Assembly: GCF_964199755.1 (NCBI RefSeq)
Contig: NC_133901.1
Location: 43,431,418 to 43,495,417, forward strand
DNA: 64,000 nt
DNA from: Larus michahellis
Taxonomy: Eukaryota; Chordata; Aves; Charadriiformes; Laridae
Direction: 5' to 3'
In this document: piece after piece, positions 41,501 to 55,771 of the stretch
Numbering within the stretch: position 1 is the first letter of the stretch
Layout of the letters: each line of letters begins with the position of its first letter
Position numbers and translations under genes: made by a program
The notes under the pieces: model-generated
The model's input: only the letters and a program-made list of their open reading frames with translations
What the model was told of the DNA's origin: nothing
The model's database searches: none

Positions 41501-44500
41501 TGATGGGGTGGGCGGTGCCAGAGGAGAATGTCTTGGACTGTGTTTGTTGTCCCTAATTGTGAAGCAGTGTCTGTAACACTGTCGGTAAGGATATATCGGT
41601 ATCAGAACAGCAGGCTTAGACAATGCTTATTTTTAAAATGAACTTTATGTCAATTTATTGATCATATTTAAAACAGCAGTGGCAATGACTAGAAGAGGAA
41701 CTGTGAAGGAGTTATGGGTTACATACGATACCTAGACATGGTCCTGTGTTGACTACATTTCTGCAGCATGGTGGGTAGGTGAGCCTGCAGCGCACAGGCT
41801 GGGGAAGTCATCGGAATCTCATGCGCAATACATTAGCAGAAGTAAATCTAATGATTACTGTTGCAAAGACTGTTTGCTGTCATTTGATTAACTCTTTCTA
41901 TCATATGCTGAAACAACATGAGTTATGTGACATGTTGGGGATAAATATGATTTTGCACTGATTTGATTTTTTGCTGTGGCATGCTTAATTACTATAGAAA
42001 GGTATGGAAGACCTTGAAAAGGAAAATAGTATGATACAGATATATTTAATAACAGATCTTAGTGTTTTGTAAGAGATGAAGATTATTTTCTCTAAGGGAA
42101 AATAGCACAAAGAGACTTCCACCATACAATGATACAGAATGTTACACCTGTTCAATAAATCGGGTAATCTGTGATCAAAGCCAGTCTCTGCACATTGCAG
42201 CAGGCCCTTAAAACAGTATTTCAGTGACCAATGCCACTTCTTCCTCAGCGCTTACTCATAGTCAGAATCCCTGAGAGAGAGCACAGGGGAATGAGCCACC
42301 AGGCTGGGCCTCTTCTCTCAACTGGACATGTCCCCATTCTCCTTGAGGAAAGGGGCTGCTGGGGGAATTTGTATTTTCTGCTTCAGTGGATGAAATCAAT
42401 TTTGTAAAGTGCAGCCTGTTTGGGGCTTGTCTGAGATCTGCTTACAGGGAGTGTGCATGTGCTTCTAGTCAGGTGGCCTGTAGAAATGCTAAGCTCTGGG
42501 GAAAGTTTTCTAATGGTAATGAACAAGCCACAGATAAGCCTGTGAAATGGCATGTGCTGTGGCACATAGTAACATTTTCAGTGTCTGTTGGTGGAAGTTT
42601 TGCCCCAGTTTCTTGTCTGTTTCCCTTTCAAACAGTCATTCCACAAATGACTGTATGGAAAAGCTAGATTAAAAAGTCATAAGCTGCTTTAGCAGCCATT
42701 AGTTTAAATACACTCAGTAGAGTAAACATTCATATGCCAAATCATTCAGTAAATGGAGACAGGTCACTGTATTAAATGGACTTACTGGGTGCTCAGGACC
42801 AGATCCTTCCCCTCAGCAAGTGATGCAGGGGCTGTCCTCTCTCCAGCACTTTGCTCTTACTAGGAACAGTCTGCCAGGGAAATGATTTTATTTTATTATT
42901 ATTTGGAAACGGTTCCCCTGGTTAAAGAGGTCTCTAGTAGATTAACTTATCTGCAGGACTGGGTGGATGGTGCTTGCTTCTAGGAAAGGAAGGTACCCTG
43001 GGAGTTGGGAATAGCTGGGTGGGTAGAGCTCCCTGTCTTTGGCTGACGTCCCTATGTGGGTGTGCTTCTGGAGTGAGGGACAGCCTGGAAAACTAACAGC
43101 AGGAGAAGCTGTCAGTGCTTTTTCCCTCCAGAGATGCAGTGGTAGGAGAGAAGGGCTTTTCTCTTTGTGTACTTGGCCAATGCTGCTCAGTTGGCTGTAT
43201 TAAATAAACAGCGATGATCACTAACAGCAGCATGGGCAATTGGGTGCCCTGCAGTCCCTGGGAGAAGTGTCTGTCTCTGCTGTGGCGTGTGGATACTAGT
43301 CCCAAATCCTTTCACCGGGTGTTGTAAACCTGTCCTGGTGGGCTGTGGAAAAGGCCTTGCTGATATCTCTGGCAAGTTACATCTGAATATGCACCCTGGA
43401 GTGCTCTATGTATGTGCCGGGTGAACAGGGGTTTTGGGCTCTGTGAGTCTCCTTACTGTAACGAGAGAGAAACAAGAATATGGTAGGAATGTTGACTTTG
43501 CAGAAACACCAAAACCAAGTGCTGCCAAGTGATTCCCCCCAACTCCCCCCACCCCAGCTGTGACATTGGCACAGCACTGCCATTGATCAGGCTGAGCAGA
43601 TCTCATGGCTGCACATCCTCAGGCACCTGCCACATATGCTCCTGTCACTGATTGTTCGTTCAGCAGGACTTATGGGGTAGTAGATTGGGTTCAACAAGAT
43701 TAACATGCACATGATTTATCCACATTATTTGTGCTCTTCGTGGTTGGTCGTAGCAGGAATGTGCCTCCCTGTCCCTCCCGGCAGCTACCCCCAGGGCTCT
43801 GGGAAAGACAGCCTGAAGAGGCATGAGGCTGTGAGCCACCAGTGCGACCCAGCAGCTCCCTGCAGAAATTAGACAAGTTACATACTCCTCAAGGCGTAGA
43901 TGTGTCGTTTCATTACAAATAAAAGCAATGTGCTATCAGTTTGATTTCAGTGCTGTCTTGAAGGGAGAACGAGGAGAAAACTAGTGTGAAATTGGTCTGT
44001 TCCCATTCGTCCCATGGTAAAAAAGAAAAGAAAGTCCAGTGCTCTGATCAGGCGACTGGCAGTGCTGAGGATGTTAGGAAGTGCCTGGGCGTTGGCTAAG
44101 CCTAAAATTTTAAAGCAGTATTAAAGAAATATCTTTCTCATTGCACTCCCCTTCTTGAAGACTTTTTATGTCAGGAACTATCTAAGAAAAAAAATATGGT
44201 TGATTGAGGTTTTCTTGGGGCCCACTAAGGCTGCTCCAGTGATGGGAAATACCACAGAGCAACCTCAGGTGTGTGCCAGCTGTGCAGCTATCCTGGCTGT
44301 GGGCATAGGATGTGGTGACATGGCACAAGAGGACTTATTTTGTCCCTGTGGTGGAAGTTTGCCATTTCAGTGTTCTCTGGTAATGGTAACACAGGTCTGG
44401 TTAAAGAGAATTTGAGTTGGGAGGGAGAAAAGTTTTCATTTGCACACCAGTTCAGGTCAGTGTTAATTATTTCCATGTCCCCCCCAAATAGTCGTGCAGG

Positions 44501-47500
44501 TAGTGAACTGTGATAAAGTAGTAATGAGTCGTTTTCCTCAGAGGCTGGAATATCAAGGAAATACAGTAGGGAGCCATCATGGAGCAGTGCGTACCATTAC
44601 ACTGGCACAGCCTGGGGCCTTCCCCTGGGTAGACAGGGACATAGATTATGGGATGTCACTGCTGCATCTTGGTCATCACAACTGCTCTCTGCAACCCATT
44701 ACCTCACTGGCTCTCTTGCCACAGCAAGCGGTTCCTCTCCCTGTCGCACACATAGTGGCTGTATTTTTTTCTTAACCTGGAAACATACGTGCTGTGTCTT
44801 CACTATTACAGGGAGTGTCCCCACTTGCATAATAACATTAATCTCTTTCCTCCTCTTTCAAAGATTGGGCTTTCTTTCCTTTTTTTTTTTTTGTGAGTGG
44901 AATTGCCTTTAGATGTCCCTTAAGCAAATTACAGAAACTTTAGTTATGATGAAGAGTGATTTTTTTGTTGTTGTTGTTGTGTGGGGGTTTTTTTGTTGGT
45001 TTGGTTTGGTTTATTTTGGTTTGGTTTGTTTTTTTTTTTTGTTTTTAGAGGAGAGCCAAACCTTTGCAGCCTCTTTTATCTGGAGTGACATGCTATTTCA
45101 TGCTATAGCTATGCTCTACAGTATCATTGCAAAGCCTAAGAAGATTAAACTAACCTGTATTTCATGAGGAAATGAGAGCATAGATAATTGCTTAACTTGT
45201 TAACCTCTTTAAAAGTATCAGTGAGCAAGTTTTAAAAATTCTGCAGAATGAAAGTAAACAGAAACACTTTACTCCAAAGGGCCTAGTTTATGAAACTCAA
45301 ATGACTTCTTTTTCTAAAGTGCTTAACCTGCTTGGGATGTTTGTCCACCACCTACTGCAGGCGATTTGATCCAAGTCAAAGAGGTTGTTGAAGTCAAGTT
45401 GAATATGTTTGCAAATTGAAATACAGGGAAACTGGAGAAATTTCTCCTCTAAATACGTGATTCTACCACTGTGTCCTTGTCCTTCCTCTTTGTATCCCCC
45501 CTCCTGTCTGTGGTGCTGCTTCTTTCCTGGTGTCTCAGTGAGACTGAGTGCCCCTCAGGCAGCGATACTCTTGCTGGGGTCCATGAGGTGCTCAGTCTAG
45601 CTTCAGGAGGCTCAAAATAAATACCTGGAGCTTGTATTTCCTGTATTGATTGCTATCTTACTGCTCCTTGGTTTTGTATCCAGGAGTACTTAAAACCAGT
45701 TTGTTTACTCTTCTACTATACAACTTGTCCAGAAAACAAAAGAAATTTGGTGCTTCTTAAGAAAAAACATTCTGGAAGCAGCATGAGGGTTGTGTCTGTT
45801 ACTATGGGCTCTGGATTTCATGCTTACAGCCAGTTTGATTCTGCTTTCGATGTAGAACCCTAATACCATTTTTTTTCAAAGTGTTTGTTTATTTTGCTGG
45901 GATTTCATAGCCTTTTAAACAGAAGCTCACAAAATGTCTTGGTAGTGGTCACAGCAGTTCACAAGAACATTTTCTGATTCATTATTTCTCCTTTGACTAG
46001 CTCTATCTATCCTCTCCTTCCAATCTGTATTTAACAGATGAGTGTATCTCAGTAACGAACATTTGAGAATATCACAATCTGTGTGTGTGGCAGTCCTCCA
46101 AGTGAAGGAGGCAAACTCTGTGGGAAGAGCTCCTGGGTACTCATTTTACTGCTCAGCTTTAGGCATCTGTTTAATTGTTCCTAACAAGCTGAAGCGAAAT
46201 GGACAGACAGACACAATCAGATATACTTTAATTTGCATTTCTATGACATTTCCCATGCCAAGGTAGGGTTTGGCAGTCATTCTCCCCCTGGAGTATGAGA
46301 AAATGCCAAGCTTGCTGAGGGTGGACTTCCCTTCTCTCCATGTGGTGCCTGAAAAGGGCAAAGGTAAGACATGGAAAAACTTGCAGCTGTATTAAATCCA
46401 GCACTAAGTTGTGAGATGAACCTGTAACTTTAGGGGTGTTGCACCTGGTGGTTGTTTACTTCAGGATGATTGGGTTATTGGGACTCATTTGCTGTTATGC
46501 TCCTCAGGCAAACTGGCTGATGAAAAGACATAGTTGGTCCAGAATAAGTGACGTTGTAGAGGCAGAAATAGAACATATAAGTTAACAAGTAAATATGTAA
46601 CCTATAAAAGTTTAAGTTAAAATCCACAAACTGAGCTCTGGCAGCCTGCGTGTACCCCAGCTGTAAAGCTGTCTGCAGTCAGCAGGAGCTGGCACTGACT
46701 CTCTGGGCCCAGTTATGGGCATCCCTGTCTGAATGTGGGAGACTTCTGCTCTCTGGCAGCCTTTCTGAAACCCCTGCTTTGATGTTGAGGACATATTTCT
46801 TCCTGAAGCAGTTGCCAAGTGAAAGGCAGGGTTTCCTGCACTTGTTTTACTGAAGACATTCCTAGTCTAGAATTGAGCTTGTTTTAGCTATTTTTACTTA
46901 GTGACTTATGATGGTCTACTGATGGTCCTCCCCTAATTAAGGGATACATCAGTTTTCCTTGTGAAGGTCTTATGGGACTTACAAAGGGCTGTCCTGCAAA
47001 ACCTACTGGGAGTTCGATTCACAATAATGCTTTGATGTTCAGTGTTAGCCATTTGCAAATATAGCCAGGATAAAGGAGCTGCATGAGCAACTCCAGTTTC
47101 TTCTTGTGCTTTTTGGGATGGATGGCTGTAAGGGTGGGTGCTGCAGCCAGTCTAGCCACGTGTGGCAGGCTAATAGCTCACAAGTCCTAGGTTTCCAAAA
47201 AGCTGTTACAGAACTCGCCACTGTTGAGGCGATCTGTTTATGTGCACTGACGGCCTTAATGCCATTTTTTTTTTTAAAGTGTGGGAATATTTCTAGCTTT
47301 TTGTGTGTGGGTTTTTTTTTTTTAAATGGCTGTTCCTGCGTAGTTAACTGGAGTCGACTTTAGGTTAAAGCTAATTTAAACTGGACACTATATTTAGCAT
47401 TTATGGTGCTAAAAGGATTATAGGAAAATAGATACTACATAAGTGGCCATAATCTTCTCACTGTTTGTGATACTTGAGTGGCAGAGAATGGGGTGCCAAT

Positions 47501-50500
47501 CTGAGATTAAAAATCTAATTTTAGGGAGCTAATAAGAGTCACATTGAAGCGAAAAAGTAAAGATGGATTAAATTTTGTGGATTTATTTTTTTAATTGGGC
47601 CTCAGACCTGCTTAAAACCTTGCTATCAGAGTTTTAACCAAACCCTGTGATTCTAAATTATGTACTATTTCCATACACCAATTTAGTAAAATCAAACTAG
47701 ACACTTCAGTTATATGCTTAGTGGAACAGCCAGGATGCATTTTCAGAGGTAATTTTTTTTTCCTCTGCTTGAAGTTTGACAAGCCACCTCCATGACATTA
47801 TTTTTGATTGCAGAGCCTGTACTTAACCAGCTCCTTTTCTGTGTTACTTCCAAAACGACAGTGACAAGAAAGCCCAGCCCGGCCTGTGAGGAACCAATAC
47901 AGACTGCAGCTCTGCAGCTCCAGTACTACCCTTCAGTCACAGTACAGTTACCTTGCCTGAAAAGACCTCCCAGTTAATTTCTTTTCCATCGCCTGGAGAG
48001 AAAAAAAAAATTAAAAAAGAAGAAATAGATGTGTGACTAGTAATGCCATTTGCAGACCTGGCCTTACAGCTCTGTCAGGAGGGTGGGTTACTTCTGAAAA
48101 GAGAAGCAAACAAATTTCAAACTGGGAAAATACCATCAATGCATTGTAGGTGAATCGGCTTCTCTGAGTTAAGTTGTCAGTGCAACTGAGAAAGAACTGG
48201 CTGCTAGCATGTAAACACTACAGGAGCCTGGTGACTTGGTGAGAGATAATGCACAGCACTGGCTCACTAGTGTTTGCTTACAGTAACTGGGAGTTATTCC
48301 ACCTTCTTTCAGTCATATTTAATGGCTGCCAGCAGGAGGACGGATGGATCTTGCATTCTTGGTGTGTCCAAAACATAAGCAAAATTGGCATCTGGAGAGT
48401 ATCTGAACTGGGTTCCCTTTTACTTCTCCTTGTATGTAGACTTTAAAATAACAATTAAACCCTCTTAATGGGATTTGTGTACCATATGGCACCTTCCTCA
48501 CAGGATGACTCTTTCTTGTTGCTATTCTGTCAATTGTCCATATCTACAAGTAGTTTTCAGCCAGAAAAACAACATGCACCATTTAAAGACATCCAAGGAG
48601 AGATCTCCATCTCTTTGGATGGTTCTTTATTTGTATATCCTGTCTGAGGCATAGTGATCTCTTGTGGTGGTAAGTCAAAGGAATAGACTTCAGTGGCAAG
48701 CTCAGGCCCCTGAAATGTTATAACAAAAATAAGTTAATAAACGTTCGATGTAGGATCTAAGCATAGGCTATTGGGTAATAGGATGCTGACATGTGTCTAG
48801 TCACAAATTCCTTTGTTTTGTTTGCCATACTCTCATTTCTGCTCGTAATGAATTCTCAGAAATAACTGCAAAAGGACACCAATAAACCTTTGGTCAATAG
48901 GTCAATGCAAGACACATTAAGGTATTTCTTGTCCTACCAATGCTTGTGATACTTGTTTTTCCTTTTGTTTCATCCTAATCCCGTTTCAAAGCACTGAGAT
49001 TCAGCCATCAGCAGTTACACAGCTGTTTGCTGGTAGCTGGGGCCTTTAATTACGGGCTATGCCATGGGATTAATGTTTCAATTTCAGCTGCCGGGTGGGT
49101 TTTCACTGGGGTCAAAAACGTTGGGGTTTCCCACTGATGTTTCTGGTCTCAACTCATTGCTGCTTCATGTGTTACATTTAAGAGTATGGCTGCTATATAA
49201 TTTCAAATGCCATCTTTAGGTGATAGTGGTGGAGATACTGGTGCCTGCCGTGGGATAGACAGATGGGGATAGCGGAGTGTGTCTGTGTGTCTGCAATGCC
49301 CTCCAGTGTGCAGTCTGCTTGTGTGCTTGCCACAGCCTGCAGTGTAGCTAATGCAGGCCACAGTGGCTGGGTGGAAATAGGGCCATGGCAGTAGCCTTCT
49401 TGGAGGGTGTATTGTTGCACTGCCTTATGTGTTCATCTGAGGGTAGGCTGAGCAGTCCTCTGGAGGACCCTGTCTCTGAGTGAGCGGAGTGACCAGAAAA
49501 GACCTGGTGCCTCCTAAATTCTTAGACAAGTGAAGTTGGTTAGTGTGGCTCCCTTTAGCAGCCACACTGGGATCGGATCTGACCACGTCTGTGGTGTGCT
49601 CCACTTTCTAACTGCTCTGTGGGTGAGTTTGAAGAAAGCAGTGGAACATTTCAAAATAGCTTGGGGGTGCATGTAAATGAAAGCTTTCTTTGTTTCACAA
49701 GGGTTGAGCACTCTCCACTGCTATTCAAGATCAAAATTTTACACTCTGTGCTTTTTTGTTTAAGTTCTATCCCACATATATTATATTGCAATTTTTTTTT
49801 TTCGCTTATCTGCCAAAATAGAGTTGCTAATGGCCATCCTGCTGCTGTGGCAATTGCTCTTTCCTACCTTAGGAAAGGATCATGATCTCTCAAACACCTG
49901 ATATCAAAATCCTAGCTGATTGTCAGGACTGCCTGACTGCATCAGAACAGGACATAGAAGTGGGAGAAAGCTGGAGTTCACAGAGAAGTAATTTTGCTCA
50001 ATCAACGGGGTTTCATCTTCTCTTGCTTACCTTCATGTAGCCTGGAAGCCACTGCATTCACTCAGTTACTCCCAGGGGCGACCAAGTTAAAATCTCATTT
50101 CAAGTGAGTACTTTTTCTTCCCTCTCTCGCTTACCTGTTCCCACCCTTCTGCTCCCATCACCCATGAAAGGAAGAGAAAACATACTTGGGGTAGGTAATA
50201 CAAGCAAAAGGAAATGCTTCAGGGACCTCCCATGTATGGCAGCCTAATTTCTTTAAAGTTCCTGTGATATGTCTGTCGCTACACATAGCTGTTTCTGGGA
50301 CTGCAACATAAATGCATCTGTTAGAACAAGCAAGATGTAGAGAAAAAGAGGTTTTTGTTTTTTTTCTTGTTGAGAAGGAGCAATGGTTCATCCACCTGAT
50401 GCCCCTCTCATGTCAGAGTCAGAAACGTTTTCCCTCTATCAACCCTTCTCTCTGACCATGAGGCCAGCGTGGCCCCACAACACTAACTCTGCGTCCTTGC

Positions 50501-50650
50501 CAGTTGTAAACCCTGTAGCATCATTCAAGCCATCACAGAAACATGGCATGCACGTTGAGTACAGTGTAGGCAATCCTGTTTCACCAAGGGCTGTAGGCAA
50601 TTCTGTTTCACTAAATAAAGGTATGCATAGGGGAACTAAGGGTGCATAGC
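38561..50650. other. Intergenic sequence, part 3
   Basis: About 12 kb. It holds T/G-rich low-complexity stretches (44880-44893, 44960-45045, 47265-47320) and no recognisable coding exon, RNA gene or clear mobile element. Open frames are all under about 105 codons and look random. Confidence 0.6.
44958..45045 (+). repeat. T/G-rich low-complexity tract
   Basis: Runs of ttgttgttg, then ggtttggtttggttt and poly-T. Simple sequence in the intergenic region. Confidence 0.8.
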
Positions 50651-51720
50651 TTGAAGAGCTAGGAAGGACAACCATAATCATCTAGTCTGAAACTAGGCTA
50701 AAAGTGTATCTTCAGAGCTATCTGTCTCTGTCTAAAAGGCTGCAAGTGATGGTGATTTCACTAGTTGCCCTGATAAGCTGTTCCTGTCTTTCATTACTGC
50801 TGGGAAGTTTTTCCCTTATTTCAAGGTTGAATTTAGCTTCAACTTTTATTCATTGGATCCTTGTCATCCAGATTGGAAAGCTCCTCACGTATATCTTCCC
50901 CAAGTGCAATTACCTACATAGTGTGATGAAGGTACGTCTATGCTTTCTCTTCAGTGAGCTGAATATGTTGAGCTCCTTACCTGTCATGTCAGAAGGCTTG
51001 GGCTGTTTTGTTAAAGCCAGAGAATTCATTTGTGACACTCACTTGAACTCTGTCCAATGTCTTCAAATCCGCTTTAAAATGCAGACACCAGGACAGGATT
51101 CAGTAACCTAGTAGGGGTCTTGGCAGTGCTGCCCAGAGATGCTGGAATCCTTCATTATTTCTGCTTCATACTATTTTTTTTTTTTTCTTCCCTCCCTGTA
51201 TTCAAGAATCTCATTAGTCCTTTTTGCTACAGCATTGCCCAGACAGCTTATATTGAGGCGATTATCTATAATGACCCTTAAATCCTTTCCTGAGCTCTGT
51301 TTTTCAAAGCAGAGTCTTCCATCATGTAAATATAAGTGACTGCCATTCTTGTATCTCAAACACTTGGTCCTACCAAAATACATTTTGTCAGGGTACAACC
51401 ATTTACCCTGGTGGCTCAGGTAATCCTGTAATGATAACCCATCTATCTCTTAGTTTACTATTCCACAAATTTTTATGTCACCTAAATATGTGACTATAGC
51501 ATAGAGAAGCAAAAAAACTTGGATCAAGAAAAAGTCTCTCTGGCTTAACAACGTTCTTGTTCAGTGGTAGCTGCCTACCAACTGTATTTTACAATCTGTC
51601 AGTGGTGTAGTTTTTAGTCCATATAATATGTTATGTGCTAACTCCATAGGAGGCGTAATTTGTCATATTTTACTCATTCTCACAAGTATCTTGGAGAAAT
51701 TCAAATGTTCATTAGCAACA
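50650..51720 (-). mobile_element. Old CR1-like LINE, RT C-terminus to 3' UTR
   Basis: The minus-strand frame 51398-51171 encodes GKDLRVIIDNRLNI followed by NAVAKRTNEILEY, which resembles the end of CR1 ORF2 (typically KDLGVLVD-RLNMS...AKKAN-IL). Toward lower coordinates on minus the 3' UTR follows (gaacagcttatcagggcaac, gaaatcaccatca) and ends at about 50655 with actagatgat, then tgtccttcc, the CR1 tail pattern. The element is 5'-truncated and decayed. The 135-codon plus-strand frame at 50704-51111 is its antisense. The upper border is uncertain. Confidence 0.75.
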
Positions 51721-52629
51721 CATGAGCCTTTCCATTTTTGTCCTGGAAGCAAACATCATGATCCAGATTTCTTCCCTTCTAGTTAAGTTAAATCAATCCC
51801 AAATTGTTTGTTCTCATTTTCTACCCCTTCAGTTGGCTAAACCTTGTATTTTTTTTCTGCAAAGGGGAAGTAGAGAAGGTGTCAGTAGGGAAATAGGAGA
51901 GTTTTGCAACAGCCTGGTGGCTCTTCTGGATGAGAGAAGATGTGTGTTTGACTGCCATCAGGTTAAGAACAAATGGATTTGAACCCCTCCACTCCCAGAT
52001 GAGTGCTATTCCATAAAAGCATCTCTTTCGGCCATGACAGTGACTTCTTGTTCCTTATATGACAAGACAGACTTCAAGTTGCCTAGTCCCAGGTTTTGAA
52101 TCCTTGCTGAAAACAGGCTCCAGGGAAGTGGCTCAATGTGATGCCAGAGGCCAAGCAGGCAGGATATGAAACAAAAAAAAACCTTTTCAGATTTATAGTC
52201 TGTTTAAGATGGTTTTCCTTACCTTTTGTGTGGATCCCACTTCTGGGGGAGAGCTTATGTACCAAACTTAGGCTTGGGGACTATCCATCAGGAGCCAGAT
52301 GTTGCACGTCTGTGCCAAGTATCTCAATATGTAGCCCCTTTGTAGATAAAGGGCTAACTCCATAAATGAGTCCACTGTCATGTCTCCATTAAGATATTTC
52401 TTAGCTATTTCAAGAAAGTTGAAACCTTCCTAGTGAAGGAAAGGCAGAGCCCTCTGGGAAATACAACATTTGATCTATATATCAGAGGTGCCATTTGGTG
52501 TAGTATCTAGGACATGCTGCCACTCAGTGGTTGCTGGGCCAGAAGCATAACTGTGGAGCTCCAGTTGGCTTTGAGGTTTGAACTGACTCCGGTTCAGTAG
52601 GGAAAGAACTGACAAATATTACCATCAAA
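51721..52629. other. Spacer between two CR1 elements
   Basis: About 0.9 kb. Nothing recognised; it may include further, undetectable parts of the adjacent LINE. Confidence 0.5.
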
Positions 52630-52826
52630 GCATTGGTTATTAAACATTGGAATAGGCTGCCCAGGGAGGTGGTGGATTCACCATCCCTGGAGGTGTTTAA
52701 AAAAAGGGTAGATGGGGCACTTAGGGACATGGTTTAGAAGTGGCTCTTGTCAGGGTAGGCTAAAGGTTGGACTCGATGATCTTAAAGGTCCCTTCCAACC
52801 TCAACAATTCTATGATTCTATGATTC
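52630..52826 (+). mobile_element. CR1 LINE 3' end, sense on plus
   Basis: Typical CR1 3' UTR landmarks in order: ataggctgcccagggaggt, ccatccctggaggtgttt, ggacatggttta, ggttggactcgatgatctta, gtcccttccaacctc. It ends in two and a half copies of attctatg. It is strongly 5'-truncated (about 200 nt) and much better preserved than the CR1 at 50650-51720. Confidence 0.92.
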
Positions 52827-53592
52827 AGCTCCCTTTGCCTCATCTCTCTGGCATTTTTCAGGGGAGTCGTCTCTAACCAGTGTGCATCTCTGTCCTGGCA
52901 CAGCGCCTTCACTCAGCTACAGCTCTCTTCTGATAGTTCTATGTTCTGATGTTGTGTTCTGAACAAAACCTGCTTTGAAAAATTTCATACGTGGGTTACA
53001 CAGGAAAAAATCCTGGCTGTGGAAATCCAAGGGTCTTAAAGTGTTAAAAATAGAATTCTGAAGTCTTGCATGTGCAATTTTAATTGTATTCATAATGATT
53101 CAAACTTGCATCTCATTGAGATGTTCTTAGAATTTTTGTGCTTTCCATTGCTGTTATTATTGGATCCTTTTGTCCTTTTAATGATACACAAGAGATCACC
53201 TTACATGATTTCCAAACAACACCTGAAATAGATGTGTCACCATGTCTGTTCACCACTTAAAAATTCTTATTATTTTACATAACCTTAATGCAACAGGTCC
53301 ATCTTCCCTTCTTCTCTGCAGAAAGTGGAATGCCTGGTCTCATAACACTGAGTATTTACTGTGTTAGCCTGTCTAGGGTAGCTCATACAGACCATTGATC
53401 GTAATCCTTTTATATGTATACAAGGCAGATGGTACCAAATGGTTTTGCGTCATAACCCCCAAATGCAAACGCTCAATATCATAGTCTAAGGTGTGAGTGT
53501 CCACTTAGCCATCCTCACAGGTGAAACACAAAACAGAAATTTAAGTGAGACATAACAGGAAGGATAAGTACTTGTGACTAACACTTGCCATC
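52827..53592. other. Intergenic spacer
   Basis: About 0.77 kb. Nothing recognised. Confidence 0.5.
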
Positions 53593-53665
53593 ATCATAGA
53601 ATCATCTAGGTTGGATGGAACCCTTAAGATATTATAAGGATTTTACATTACACTTCTAGTCCCTG
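53593..53665 (-). mobile_element. CR1 LINE tail fragment, sense on minus
   Basis: The plus strand starts atcatagaatcatctaggtt and continues ggatggaacccttaagat, the reverse complement of a CR1 3' end. Only about 70 nt are recognisable. Confidence 0.65.
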
Positions 53666-54604
53666 TATCCCAATGTGTTGAACCAAACAAATAATTAGCA
53701 TTTTGGCCTATATTTAGGAATCTGGCAATCCTTTTTTCCCTGTGGTGACAAAACCAACTCACTTCACTGTTTTACAGTAACGCAATTCAATGTAGTGTGG
53801 TGACAGACTAGGAACCATACAAATTCTTCCCCCGACCCTGTTCCTGAAATGGTTTGTAATGCCCCAATCAGATATACAAGAGGTGCTAGGAAAAATACAT
53901 CAGAAAGTGTATGGAGCACATGAAGAATGTGCACTGCAGAAAAACTCAACTCCCTTTTATTGAACTGTAGGGTTTTTGTATGTGTGGGCAGTGCAGGAAA
54001 GCTGAGTCAGCAAGACCGTGATTTGCAGCGTTATTGAGGACACAGTAACTTCATTTGGAGTTGTGGGTGTTTAATAGCCTTGAAAATAGGACTGCAAGGG
54101 ATGCTATTTAAGGTGTGAGGCATTTCCGTCTGCTGAAAGAAGACCTGAAGAAATTACCCTGTTTGTGCCTAGGGATAAGGAGGACAAATTGCCTTCTATT
54201 TCTTCTTCAGAAGTCTGCCCTTCATCAACATGTCAAAATTTTCACTCTGACACAAATGAGTAGAATTAGACTGCCAGTAAGAGGGATAGTAGGGTGTTTT
54301 GGTAATATTGGGCATAATACTGCAGATCACTGTGTGTTAAGAGTGGTTGGATACTGAATCAAGTAATTGAACCCTACGGAGAGGCACACTTTCCTCTTCT
54401 ATATTGATCATGAATAATTGTCCAAATCCTTCCCAACAAAGGGCTGCAATAGCTAATCTGAAGCAGCCTGAAGTGCCATCTAATTATTTTTAAAAGTGGG
54501 TAGGTTGTAGACACTCTCATCCTTAGTGACAGGACAGGTATTGATCACTGATGTGTAGACTGGCTGTTCCAGCTTAAGCTGAGAGAAGGTTACACTTCTC
54601 TCCT

Positions 54605-54705
54605 GTTTTGTTCTTTTGGGTTTGTTGTTGTTGTGTTTTGTTGGTGGTGTGTTTTGTTTTTTTGGCGTGTGTGGGTTTTTTTTTTTTGTTGTTTTTTTTT
54701 TATAG
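54605..54705 (+). repeat. T/G-rich low-complexity tract
   Basis: ttgttgttgtg, ggtggtgtg and poly-T runs over about 100 bases. Confidence 0.8.
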
Positions 54706-55738
54706 TAAGTGTGATACTATCTGTATAGGAGTGTTTTGTATCCCCTGTATAACCCCCTGGGCTGTACTTTGGTTAGGGTAATATAAATCCTGTTTTAGCT
54801 ATCTGGGATTCTCCAGAGTGTGAAAACATGATGAGATTTTGTATGCCTTAGCCCAACCTACTACAAGGACCTTGTAGTGACAGGCTTTATCAGGATGGTA
54901 GCAGATATTCATTGGGAAGTTCTGGACAACCAGCAGTCCCAGAGGGCACTGGGCCAGCGCTGTAGGGGTGAAGGCTAACTGTGCTAAGGATAAACTGTGT
55001 AATTAACTGGAAGCATGTGTTGGGCATCTTGTTGCACTGCAGTTTGCTTTCAGACATTTTTCCGAAAGAAACACAGCACACTTGTTCATATGCTTGTTAG
55101 TAGTCATCAGCCAGTTCTAAATGTGGATGAATTAGTTATAGTTAGAAGAGGATTTTTTCCTTGGTGACCAGTTCCTGGAAACTTTTATGTTTATTTCAGT
55201 CTCTTTTTGGTTTGCTTCACTTTTTTTATTTTATTTTTTTTTTCCAGAGAGCATGAGATTATCCATGATCCAATAAATGAGCCAAGAGCAACCTCATTTC
55301 CTCTACTCTTTGGTAGGAAGTCAGCAGTTGAGGCATTATGGACCAGAACTGAGGTGTTTAATCCACCCAGTCTGTTGAAATGCTTTGTGTGCCTCTCCAT
55401 TCAGTCGAGAGCCTTTGTAACTTCTTGTATGAATGAGCTGCTAGGTTAGGACAGTTATGGGCCTGACTGGTTGAGAAGCACTTGTTTAAGGTATGAATGA
55501 CAGGAGAAATTATTCAAGTTTTACATACATCCTTAGGTTTGGAGGTGCAGAGTGAAACCCAGTGGGATTTCTGAGCATATGTGAACAATGGGAGCTCAAA
55601 CCTACTCAGTGCAACACGCTATGGCACAGGGAACCATCTGAAGTGAGGTCTCACCCTGGATAGCTGTGGGAGGCTCCTCTTGGGTGGAACAGCCTGTTCT
55701 TGTGTCACTGTAATGTACTGTACTGCCTCAGCTGTGGT

Positions 55739-55771
55739 CTCAGTTTACAGCACTACATGCTGTAAACTGAG
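55739..55771. repeat. Perfect 14-bp inverted repeat, 5-nt loop
   Basis: Arms ctcagtttacagca (55739-55752) and tgctgtaaactgag (55758-55771) with loop ctaca. Pairing stops at the arm ends, so this is a short stem and not a typical miRNA precursor. Confidence 0.95.

Noticed and set aside
50704-51111. 135-codon plus-strand frame
   Set aside because: It is antisense to the minus-strand CR1 LINE 3' region and has no protein similarity that I recognise.
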